Source: Apus apus
Taxonomy: Eukaryota > Chordata > Aves > Apodiformes > Apodidae
Assembly: GCF_020740795.1 (NCBI RefSeq)
Contig: NC_067285.1
Span: 72,578,342 to 72,642,341 of the forward strand
Length of the DNA: 64,000 nt
Reading direction: 5' to 3'
The notes beneath the pieces were generated by a model that searched no databases, was not told the DNA's origin, and was given only the letters and a program-made list of their open reading frames with translations. A program made the translations under genes and the position numbers. Each line of letters begins with the position of its first letter. Within the stretch, counting starts at the first letter, position 1. Below, piece by piece: positions 42,437-54,725 of the stretch.

Positions 42437-44341
42437 TGTGATCTGTTTAAGGAACACTGAAGGAACTAGAGTGCAGTGCACTTTAGTTTACAGTGTCGTT
42501 ACTGAATAGTGGCAGCCTATCTCTTATTTCCAGACAGCTAAAGACAAAAATACTGGTCTTGTAACTCACTATTTTGCTAAAATAATTACAAAGAAGTACA
42601 GAATTTATATAGCGTGGTTGCAGCATCAGTCCATTTTGCTCAGGAAGGACCATCTGTGTAGTTTTCTGCTACCCATAGGTCACCTTCCACATTTGGTTAG
42701 TGTCTTCAAGTACAGTCTAAACTATTCAACTAGGTGTGTTCTTCACTAGTTTCTGTTAAGTGAATTACTAATGCCTCAGTCTGGAAAAATTGTTGGAAGA
42801 TGTTCAACCAGAACACTCACAGAGAACCATCTCTGCATGGGCTTTGTCAGTGAACTGGCATGTTCACACTACTGCTTCCAGGGCAGAACTAGATTTTGAA
42901 GTACATGTAAGAGCCATGTTGCACAACAGGTCTCAGGCCCCAGAGATCCCTAAAGCACCTTCAAGGAAAAACAGAAGCAAGCAGAAACAAAGGTCAGAGA
43001 ACTGAGAGATGCAAGAATGCATGACATGATTAAAAACTGAGCTAAGCATCAGGAAACCGAAGATGGCTTTTATAGCAGAGCAAAGCTCTGCCAAAGGAAA
43101 AAGAAACAAGGGAACAGGTGAAGCAGTGTGCAGATGCTACGAGCTTAGGTGTGTCACAGAGCAGAAACAGAGTATCCTGGTTTTCCTAGTCATCTTCCAC
43201 AGCGGGGCAAGCCACGGCAGTCATTGAACAAACAATGCAGAGGGGCTGTCATGCAAATTGCTGGTCAGCCTGCACCAGCTATGCTTGGTTATCTGCATCC
43301 CCAGCTGTATGAGGATAAACAAGCAGGATTGTTCAAGCCAAATTACCGTGGGACCTAATTTATCCCTAGCCTTGGCTAGCTGTTTCCCACCCTACACTAC
43401 AGTGAAGTGTCATAAGCCTGATTTGCTACTGCATTAGCTAAAAGTTTTGTTTTATTTGGTGCTGTGAATATCCTGAGTGAAGGAGTCTGGGTTTCTTCAG
43501 ATTTTTAGCCCATAAATTTTAGGGACAGGACAAACTGGCTAGTAGTGCTGTAGTGATAGTGTTATGACAGGTTAGCAAGTAGTAGAAAAAATTGTCCTGG
43601 CAGTGCCTGTTTTTTCTTGCCTCAGTTCAGATTCTGGTTTGCTCATTGCAAGTTACTTGTTGTGGTTCAAGATAAGCCTGGACAATGAGGCTGAATCTGC
43701 TACACCCATCCCTTGTTAGAGGACTGACTCTTGCTGGTTGTGCAAAAAAATGAAACTGGCTTACACCCTGGCAGGTGAGATACATTTAGATTTAGGTTTG
43801 AACTAGTACTGTATGCTTCCGTGTGCTTTAACTGGAGAGTCTTTTGTAATGATACCTCAAGTTTCTACTATCTCTCCAGATAGATGCTCTTCAATTGATG
43901 TCTGGTATGGGCCCAGCATCCATCTACTGGAAACAATCACAGGGAACAGCTGAATCTCCCAGGGGAGGAGCACCTTTACATTTCCTGGCTTCTGTCCAAG
44001 GTCATTGGTTTTCTGAAATGGAACTTCTGACCATAGCAATTGCCATGGTATAGTTTGATGCAGTTCTTCCGTCTATATTGTAAAGCTATCAGGTGCGCAA
44101 ACTTAATTGACTGCTAAAGGCATTAATTAAAATTCTTGTTTGTCGAGGCTCAAGTATGACCTTTATAAAATGCTTTCTTAGCAGCCATCCTAGTGGATTT
44201 TTCTTGCCAACAGCAAAAAATACCCACTTCTTGCAGCACTTTTCTGTGAAAAATCCATTGTGGTAATTTGTCAGGTTTTCTGGTTTAAGTATGTATTTAT
44301 TCCAAAATATTTCATGTTGTTGACTTGGAATATATTGGGTA

Positions 44342-45435
44342 AAGTATGGGTTTGATGATCAGGCAGTGAGGTGGATCAAGAACTGGTTGAAAGGAAGAAG
44401 TCAGAGAGTTGTAGTCAATGGGGCAAAATCTAGTTGGAGGCCTGTGACTAGTGGAGTCCCTCAGGGGTCGGTACTGGGACCGGTGTTGTTCAACATCTTC
44501 ATCAACGACCTGGATGAGGGTATAGAATGTACCCTCAGCAAGTTTGCTGATGACACCAAGCTGGGAGGAGTGGCTGACACACCAGAAGGCTGTGCTGCCA
44601 TTCAGAGAGACCTAGACAGGCTGGAGACTTGGGCGGGGAAAAACCTGATGAAGTTTAACAAGGGCAAGTGTAGAGTTTTGCATTTGGGGAAGAAAAATGT
44701 CATGCACCAGTACAGGTTGGGGGCTGACCTGCTGGAGAGCAGTGTAGGTGAAAGGGATCTGGGGGTCCTGGTAGACAGGAGGATGACCATGAGCCAGCAA
44801 TGTGCCCTTGTGGCTAAGAAGGCCAATGGCATCCTGGGGTGTATTAGAAAGGGTGTGGTTAGTAGGTCAAGAGAGGTTCTCCTCCCCCTCTATTCTGCAT
44901 TGGTGAGGCCGCATCTGGAGTATTGTGTCCAGTTCTGGGCCCCTCAGTTCAAGAAGGACAGGGAACTGCTGGAAAGAGTCCAGCACAGAGCCACAAAGAT
45001 GATTAAGGGAGTGGAACATCTTCCTTATGAGGAAAGGCTGAGGGAGCTGGGTCTCTTTAGTTTGGAGAAAAGGAGGCTGAGGGGTGACCTCATCAATGTT
45101 TACAAATACGTAAAGGGTGAGTGTCAAGAAGATGGAGTTAAGCTTTTTTCAGTGATGACCAGTGATAGGACAAGGAGTAATGGATACAAATTGGAACATA
45201 GGAGGTTTAAGGTGAATATCAGAAAAAATTTTTTTACTGTGAGAGTGACAGAGCACTGGAACAGGCTGCCCAGAGAGGTTGTGGAGTCTCCTTCGCTGGA
45301 GACATTCAAAACCCGCCTGGACGCCTTCCTGTGTGATGTACTCTAGGTGACCCTGCTCTGGCGGGGGGGTTGGACTAGATGATCTTTCGAGGTCCCTTCC
45401 AACCCCTATGATTCTGTGATTCTGTGATTCTGTGA
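44342..45435 (+). mobile_element. CR1 LINE, 5'-truncated, young
   Basis: Starts abruptly inside the reverse transcriptase (AAGTATGGGTTTGATGATCA) and runs to a 3' end of three TTCTGTGA units. The ORF2 remainder (to TAG at 45344-45346) is uninterrupted: [30 protein letters not shown], and on to [10 protein letters not shown]. It differs from the 35-39 kb element by only scattered bases and lies in the opposite orientation. It has six T at the slip site, 45144-45149. Confidence 0.96.
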
Positions 45436-48400
45436 AATATTCCACTCATTTCTGAGATTTTCTTGATCTTGAAGTTTTGAGTTTGAAGTCAAACTGATGT
45501 TTCTTTCATGTTCAAATGCTGGATTATCAGAAAGCTCTTTATAGGGCTGTTTATACAAAACAGTTTGGCAGCAACCGAATTTACTAAGGAAAATTCTACA
45601 GCTACTGTAAATTATCATGGCTCTGTTTATATCAGCATGTTTTATATTAAGGCAAGAGCTGAACCAGAATATTTATAATTTTTGTTGTTGTGGGGAGTGG
45701 AGATGTTAATTTTTTGGTGTATATAGCTGAAGGAAAAAACAAAAGTAGGACCAAGGTGGAAGAATCACATTTCTTAGAGTGATTTCATTATACTTTAAAA
45801 TATTTGTTTCTGCCTTTTTAATAACTTCTAAGAATATATTTGAGCTTGCTTTAAGAATTTTTCTTTGATAATACTTAGAGACAAACTAGCCTTTAAAATA
45901 TAGGCATACGGGGAATTTCCAAGTAAGATTTTTTAGTAATTTGGGGAATGAGGGAACTCAATGTCATCTTCTTTATATTTCTCTTAACTTTGTATTCTTT
46001 CCCTATATTTATTATTAATTAATTTTATAAAACTCACTGCCCTTCACCCATATTTTTATTCATTTATGTTCTTAGTAAAAATGATTGGTATCTGGAAAAA
46101 TAATTTAAATACAGTAATTCTTATGTCTTCAAATGTAAACAAGGAACATGATGGTTTTTAATCCCTATATACATTTTTAAATATTTTGTCTATGTTATAA
46201 TATCCTTTTTCAACCAGTATTCAAGGTTGATTAAATGCTAGTTCAACAGTGTGACCTGATCCTTGAGCTTTCTTGCGTCTGTCATGAAAGTAAAATGACA
46301 GCCAAGATGATGCATGCTAACAATTAGTGTCATATTTTCTTTTGACCTTGCTTTCAAATAGAAAATCTATGTTTAATGCTGTATTCCATGATTACTGAAT
46401 GACTGATGGATTCCACTTTCCTTTAGCTATATATAATGCTGATAGATGGTGACTATGAAGCATTGTATTTTAGCTGATACAGCTGAAGTGATCTTTCTTA
46501 CATTTTTCATGCTTATCACAAAACATTTTTAAAAATCTAAAATGCACATTCTCTTTTAGGTAAACACTGAACAGTTCTTGTGCCCCTTATTGCACCAAAG
46601 GGCCTGCTTGAGAGTCTAACCTGAGAGAGGAAACGACTCAAAGGAAATAGGAGCTGCATTAGTTCTGCTAATATCTGATTCAGGCAGTCTGACACCACTG
46701 TGGGATTTCAGATTGCATAAGTAGTGACCTTAGGGTTTGGTATTTATATAGGAACTGATATTCTAGTAATGAAAAAATATTATACGTAGAAATACATTCA
46801 TTATTTCCCATGTACTACCATTTTTCGTGCTGTGGATCTTCCAAAATCATTTTCTGTAGAACCAGGAGACAAACAACACTGTTTCCAGAGCCAAAGCGGG
46901 GTTGAGGTGTGGAGGGAGAGGTTCTTTACCTCTCTGGTTGTGAGAGTGGGAGAACTGGTGGCAGTAATGTTTCTGTGCCTTTTGGTTTACTGCAGTGAGG
47001 GAGGTAGCTTTGTCCCAATACTCTGAGCTATTCTGAGCCTGCAGGCAAGCCTGAAATGGCATTGTTTGTTGTTTCCATTCATGGACCAGAGAAAAAATTA
47101 TAGCCTCCAACTGATTAGTCATTTTGCCTTTTTATTGTTAGCGAATGGAAGCTGGGGACCGCTTGTTCCGGAGCTGCAGAATGATAGCTGCTCCCCACCT
47201 GTATTTATAGATCTGATCCAAGCCAAGGAAGAGCCCTGGGAAAGTAAAAGTCACAGGCTCGCCACAGATCCAGCCTAGGAGAAAAGCTGATCTGATGCTT
47301 AACTGGATAGTAATATTTCACATCAGGCAATGCCTTGACTCTGCAGTTGAATTTCCAATTGATTTTTTTCACAATTGGAAGGTTGGAACTTGTTGTATAA
47401 AACTGTATCATGGCTTGTGTTCCATGAAGCATACTGTGCTCATCAAGATCAAAGGAAATAGTTTAGACTGCTGGCTGCTTGTGAGTCCTCCAGATGTACT
47501 TGAAGGGAGCATGTATAACCTCATCTTCACCTTCAGCATTTCAAATGTTTGTGTCTAGCATTTTCAAGTGAAGTAGCTGAAATTTACTTCATATAAAAGC
47601 TACTATTTCTAGCTAACTAAAGCTATATGTGATTTAAAAATGGGCTCATTTGAATATTTTTAGAGGTTGATAGAATTTCATAATATGTGATATTTGTAAT
47701 ATGAACAATAATTTATTTTTAAAAAATAAATTAAGCACTTGCAACTTGTGATTCTAGCAACATACCATGTATTTTCTTGGCATGCAAGAGTCTGTTCACC
47801 ACAAAATTTTCTTCATGTGCTCTTCTGACTTGGCAGATGTTGAAGATGCTTGTTTTTTTTTTCTTCTCCACTGATTAGACTTATTATAGTTTAGTGACTT
47901 ACACATTCTTTATTAACTTAGTGAGGAACAATCTTTTCAATGGAGTAATAGTGAATTTCAGAAAAAGGAGGATAAGCTGATCTATGTACAAATCATGTAC
48001 AATCTTACAGTTTCAGTGATATCGAGCCATGCTGTTCTTTAGCAGATCATACCTTTTGTTTTAAATTACTTTTATTTGGCAATTGCCAACCTTGCCACAC
48101 ACCCTGTGTATCTTTTTTTCTTAAAGGGAAATAGTGGTACTACCAAGATGGACCTGATCCATTTAATAGACTTCTGCCATTGAACCAGGTTTTCACTCGT
48201 GTTTCTTGCTAAGTGGATAGTGTCAGTTTAAGATACTGCCACTACCCAACTGCTTGCTACTTACAGACACCTCACAGCAAAACCAGTGGAAAGGATTGTG
48301 AGGGGTTTTGTGTACTTATGGGCAAAAATTCAGGTACATTAACTTGCTTTGCTGTGAAGAGGTCACTTGAGGAAATTCTGGGAGCAGTGAATGGTATTTG

Positions 48401-51400
48401 AGCCTACCACGTTCGGAGAAGTATGCTCTTGCTACTTTTTGTCTGATTGTTGTGACAGAGCTGCTGTTCCCTAGAACTTTTTTTTCCCTTTAGTTTTAAT
48501 CTGGTGAGAAGATTTAGCTTTAAATTTTACATCAAGATAAACACTTTGCAAACATCTGTAAATGTATTATGCCATGCTAGGCTTGCATATTTATTTTCTG
48601 CCTGCCCTATTTAGCCTAATTTCCTTGCTTTTATACATAATATCTTGATTTTACTGGAAATTCAAAAGCTTGGCTGCTGTAAACACCTTGTGTGTTAAAT
48701 ATTGTCTGCTTTTCATGGTTAGTGTTGATTAAGGATGTGATGTGTAAAGTTTGGTGGTCTCAGGTTCAAGTCTCCACAAAATGTCAGTGTGATAACTGGA
48801 GCTGAAAACATAGGAAAATATGTATTTGCTGGGCCTCCATGAAGTACAGCCTGAACAGGATTTGGAGAGACCTTTTGTATTCCTTTCATGAGAGACAACC
48901 AAAACAGCATGGTTGGACTGCAGCAAGTAGATTTCTGTGTAGGTAGAATACAAGATCTGCTGTGGCATGTAATTGCTTCTCAAAATTTAGAAGAAAGAGC
49001 ACTTCAGCAAAACTATTTCCTGCTGTCTTACACTAACTAATATCGTTGTGTCTGTTGCTAGAAGCATTAGCTTTTACATTAGTGACAACTTGGTGATGGA
49101 AAATAATTCAGAATATAAAATTTTAGAGCTGCCATCAAAGCACTGCAAAGAATGTCATAGATCTAAGTCACTGAGGTATGTATTTGCAAAATTACCCTAA
49201 AGGTGTAAATATTGATGTGTGTAATAAACATATAGAGATCCACTCTAAATTAGGTGCTTGTAATTAAGAAACATCTGGGAATTGTTGCAAGTAGCTGTCT
49301 GAAAATGTCAGGTCAGAGATGAGCAGTAGTTTAAAAAATGCTAGCATGTTAGGAATTATTAAACAGTAAATGGAGAGATATCACGATGCTGGTGTTCAGT
49401 TTCAGTTCACTGATCTCCAAAATACATGTATAATGGATTTTTGTAAGTCATAAAGAAACAGCATAATCTTCCCTTGTAAAGAATTCTTTAAGTAGAACAG
49501 AACTACTCAGCCTGAATTATAGAACAAAAAATGTAAAAATAACATGGCAATACATTCATTAATAATAGGAAACACATTAATAAGGAGTGATTAGTCACTA
49601 TGTGTTATAATGCAAGAACAATTGAATGTACAACAAAGTTATTAGAGATGACGTTTAAAAGACAAGGTGACTATTTCCAAGAAAGCATAATCTGCATTTT
49701 GCAACTTATTCTCAAAAGGTGTAGTATACATTACTATTATAATAGGTTCTGAAGCAATTAATGAAAGAGAAGGACATTTCTGACTGTTGGTTACTAGAGT
49801 TGATCTCAATGGAACCTCTGGCTCGAGCCTTTAAGCCACCTGATTTCCAGAAGGAAGTATCTCCCAAATGGAAACTTTTTAGTTCCAGCCATAATCACTT
49901 AAAGACTAGTATTTGCAGGCTCCAGCTGTTCTACAAGGTATATAGAATACTTGATATTCACTTAATTAACATGATAATATAAATTTCATGGCTGGATTAA
50001 GTATATAAACACCTTTTCATTATAATTTTTTTAAATTTCATTACTGAAATGTTTCCAAACAATGGGTAGTACCAACATGCAGTGCTTAAACTAGATCTTA
50101 ATAATTTAATTCTGTATAAATTGAACAAGAACATTTATTAATTCTAACACAGAACCTCACACAAGCAGAGGCTGTTTCTAGCAGGTGTGTGTAATTCATA
50201 CTGTACCATGCCTATTAAAGATTACACTTTTTTTACATTACATCTGCTGTGGCTTCTGTCCTGCTTCTTACTGCACAGCACAGAGAATTCTCCATGGCAT
50301 TCACATGCAGTACCTTAGAACAGGTGGGAAGCAGCTTTAATTAGGGGTAATTGCTTCTACAACTTCTGTCCAGATTTGTGATCATGATTTGTGTTGATTT
50401 GGGATGGCAAACACAAGGAAGAGGATAAGTTAAAAGAGAAAACTCCTGAAGGCAATAAAACATTATGCAAGTGATGACTGAGAAAAGCAGAAGGAAAAAG
50501 CTAGTAAAAATAATATGATGAGAAATATAAGTAGAACGTTTGTGTATGACTTCCAGTAGAAAGTCAATGAGCTTTTAATTAAGTCATAGGAGACAGGCAG
50601 GAATTCAAGTGAGGATGATGACAGATCAAACCAAGAGGATGTTGATCGTCTGTTCAGTGCACTTCAGTAATCAAATTTAAAAGCAATTGAGTTAGAGTAA
50701 CAGTTTCTGATTACCTGAATTAAGAGGACTTCTGTCAAATTGAACTGATTAGGCTTCTAATTTAGGGACGGTGTCATGTTTTAGCAAAACTTGACTCAGA
50801 TAATGGCTCAGAATCGGTCTCTTCTAGCCTTATGCAGCAAAGTACAGGATGCTGAAATAGGCAGAGTCTTTGTACACTCCTGCTGCCTCAGAATGCTTCC
50901 AGTATTTCTACCCAACCGTCGTGCTATGTCACCAGCATAATTTATTTTCCTAGTTACTCAAGTAATAATTCCATTATTTCTCATTATGTCTGTCTCAAAA
51001 AAACATGACTTGGCACAAGTTTCTGTTGTGGTTGGGAGACTTCATTTAGGAATCTGTAGGCACTGAGGCTGGCTCATAGTGTTTGAACCTATTAGAGGAA
51101 AGACACAGCAGAAAAGCAAAGTAGTTTTAGTCCTCTTAATGTCATTACTAAAATTACTATCAGAAGAAAATTTAAATTGTTTAGAAAAATTATATTTTAT
51201 GCAACTGAAAATACTAAATCATTGTGATTAGCTATGATCAGAGTGATAGCTCTGTCAGTTGTATAATGGTATTAAATGCTCTGCTCACTTTACCAGCAGA
51301 AGAATATTTCCATTTAAATTAAGTGCAGTTCTCAACAGGTAGTATTGAACTGATCCATATACTGTCAGTTTACTGATAAGGCATTATCTCATGTAGTTCC

Positions 51401-54400
51401 CCTAACTTTACTGGAAAAAAGAAATAGTTACAGGGGGGAAAATATCTCTGCTACTGGTACTATGATCTAAACTGCCTTTTTTTTTTTTTAATAGAGTAGG
51501 CTGTGCATGAGGAGTGTTAAAGAACTGGTTCATTTGCCAACCTGCCTTATTTTTAGAGTTTTCGAGTTCAGACTCAACTACTTTCATGTAAATTCTGTAC
51601 TTCTATATCCTGCTGTCTGTCAGTTCCTGGAAACAAGAAGTATGTGTCTGTATACCATGTCGATGCCAGTATGAAGGGATATCTTTTTTTCCAGAATTTT
51701 TTCTCCCACTCTGAAATGAGATTTAAAAGCATGTCCTTCAGCTGGAGAAGTTTCACAAGAGGAGCCCTAATCTGCATGCGCTGTGTGACAGGCACACCAG
51801 TGGATGAAATTGCAGCCTTCAACAGTGTGCCCACAGAGACGTTAATAAGGGAGGCTGAGATGTGGCAGTCTTGACAGGACACTGAGTCAGGTGGACAGAA
51901 TGTATGTGCCTAACCAGTTCCTGCACAGTGAAATGGAGTGTGGGAAGAGGAAAAATAATTTCCTAAGAAAGGGCTTTGAGGATGCTCTCAAAGCAAGTTG
52001 ACTGACAAGCAGCAAGAGCGAGGTAATTTTTAAAAGTAACTATGTGCTCTGGTCAGGAAACAATAAAATAGCTCTCTCAGTAGTAGGGATGCTTTAAGCT
52101 ATTCAATAAAATATTCTGTCTACACTGCTGTCTGTAAACCTGCATAGGTGTAGGACAGAAGGGTGGGCAAGCTCCCTGTAACCATGCCTTTATTCTCACT
52201 TCTGTACAGAGCACTGTTGTTCAGATTTTCTTTACAACAGCTTATAGGATTGCTATATGTTTCTGAGCTGAATCTTAAGACACTTTTTTTAAAGTCATAC
52301 TGGTTTATTCTGAGACCTGCTCCAGTATTTCTGTCCTAAAAGTGGATAGGGAAAAAATTTAAACTGTTTGCATAACATTATAACCATTGTTGTTTTGCTC
52401 AGTATACAGGAAATTGTAGAACTTGATGAGGTTACCACAGTACACGTTGTACCTTAAAAACAAAGTTCAGTGTTTTTAATTAAACTGAGAGAGCAATAAC
52501 AGCTTCTGAGTGGTCTGGTATATATTTACATAGCATATGCTTGTAGAAGCATCCTAATGTTATCTCCATAGCCTTTGTTAATTGCTTGCAGCATTCTCTA
52601 ACCTCTTGTGTGTTCTGCTGTGCTAATCTTACTGCTCCCTTCTGATTCTCCTCACTTTAAAATAGTTCAGCAGTAAGGATCTTAAATAGAGGAAAGGTAT
52701 TTCTTGGATTGTGTGGAGAAGAGCTACTCTTTTCCCTGCCTAGGAAGACTTCCCTTGCTATGTTAGGTAAAATCTCCATGAAATGGAATTAAGAACCAAT
52801 CCATAGCTTGTAGCTCTGGTTTATTATAAGGTAAAACTGAAGTTAAAGACTTTCTTTGAAACAATTGCTAAATAGCACTAGCTACCAAAACCAATCTGAC
52901 CATAGCCTAAATATTTACTACTTATAGCCACAGGTCTGGGATTAAGGAGTTTTATTAGGATTAAGAAGTTTAAAAAATTTCTGTCTCTGTTATTTTGGGG
53001 TACTAAGAAAAAACCTGGCTACAGTAAAAAGACAGTGCAATCTATTAAAATTGTGATTTAAGTCAGCTGTTAATGGTACAATTTGCAAATAGAGTGATTT
53101 CTCAATTAGTTTTTTTATCCCTTCTTTAGTTTTTCTGTATTTCTACATTATGCAAGAGGGAGTAAAAGTTATCTACAGCAACACTTACTCTGTATTTTAA
53201 CTTAAGGATTTTGCTGTCAGTGAAAGCATAGAGAAATTATCTCATCACATCTTAATGTGTGTTGACAGTACTCAAATGGCTTAATATGAGTGATTCAAAA
53301 CAGAAACATATTTTTACATATTAATCACCATTTGTATTTATCTTCCTTTTGAAATCTATGGAGTAAGAGCTGAGGAAAAAAATACAATTGTGTATATATA
53401 TTTGCACAGAAGTATAAATATATATATCAGGAAGGTGAACCTATTCTGCTGCTTTAAAGGCGACAGTAGTGAAAAACTGCGGAACAGTGCAAGTTCCGGA
53501 CTGCCAGTTATCATGAGCCCACACTTATAATGATGCAAGTTTCTCAATACTAGATGTAAAATCAAAGGCCTCTTATAGCAAATAATCATTCCAGATTTGT
53601 ATTCTGGATTGCCTTATCACACTGAAGAGGAAAAATTATTCTGTCTTTCCTAGTAAGGTAGAAAACCAACCTCCTTACCTCAGACTGTGCAGAATTGGAA
53701 ACAGGAAAATACAGGAAAATTCAGATACTGTCCCAAAGCAATGTATATAGGAATGTGTTTTAAAATACTTGAGAATAAGTAGTCATGTTTAATCTGAGGG
53801 ACTTTCTCCTCTTTAGCAGGACAATTAATGTGGCAGAATTAAAAACACTTAATATTGTGACTCCATGTGTGTATGAATAAATGCTATTCTGGCCTATAAA
53901 GAAATCCCCAATTTTAATTAATTCTCGATCATTTTAAGGTTTTATTGTTTTGAAACAAAGTATGTCCTTAACAGCAGAGAGTCAAAATGAAGAAATAAGT
54001 AGGGGAGAAATCTGTGTCCTACTAGGATGTGCCGACATTGCTGAACTGCCTAAACATCGATGCAAATATGGATGGTTGTTTTCATTATATGCCAAAAATA
54101 GCAATTTATTGAGCTAAGAGAATGTTTAAGTTTAACTTACTCAAAAATACTGCTGCAACTTGGAAAGTGTCATGGTGATAGGAGAAACAATGTTACTGTA
54201 GCACAGAAGGTTCAAATATTATTATTACAGTAAGGCATAACAGAGGCTGTAGGCAAATGGAATTTTCTGTGATTCCCATTTTGTTGTCATTGTCGCAAGC
54301 CGGTACCGGGGGCAGGCATGTAGTATGTATTTATTATTTTGGGTATTTAGGACTACCACCACAAATTGGTGCTCCTGGTTCATGGATGTTTTTCCTGAAG

Positions 54401-54584
54401 GGAATATTTACCTTGAAGTAAATCCTCTTGACAAGCCATAGTGGGTAAAAGTAAAGTCTGTTGCTATCAAGAAAGGCTAATTGCCATTGACTGGCCTTGG
54501 AGTCTAGATTTCAGCCCACACTGTGGACTTGGTGAGAGAACTGAGAGTGTCTGAAGGTTGTTATGGATTTTCCTGCTAGAAAAC
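45436..54584. other. Intergenic, AT-rich
   Basis: Nine kilobases downstream of TMEM144 without a gene I can support. An open frame on the minus strand at 51882-51574 (102 codons) has no recognised domain. No tRNA, snRNA or microRNA-like fold noticed. Confidence 0.7.
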
Positions 54585-54725
54585 AGAAGAAGAGGAAGAG
54601 GAGGAAGAGGAAGAAGAAGAAGAAGAGGAGGAAGAAGAGGAAGAGGAAGAAGAAGAGGAAGAGGAAGAAGAGGAAGAGGAAGAAGAGGAAGAGGAAGAAG
54701 AGGAAGAAGAGGAAGAGGAAGAAAG
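54585..54725 (+). repeat. Pure purine tract, (GAA/GGA)n, 141 nt
   Basis: 141 consecutive purines made of GAA, GGA and GAAGAG units, with no pyrimidine on the plus strand. The lysine/arginine- or glutamate-rich plus frames and the phenylalanine/leucine-rich minus frame are by-products. Confidence 0.97.

Larger units (their letters stand above)
40866..44341. other. TMEM144 3' flank or long 3' UTR, then intergenic
   Basis: AT-rich, no gene recognised. It contains an A-rich low-complexity run at about 41236-41277 and a cluster of inverted repeats at 42407-42482. Confidence 0.7.

Noticed and set aside
54490..54530. A DWPWSLDFSP-like reading resembling the DWPxxSPDLNP motif of Tc1/mariner transposases
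   Set aside because: The spacing is off by one residue, no other transposase motifs or terminal inverted repeats are found nearby, and the match is too short.
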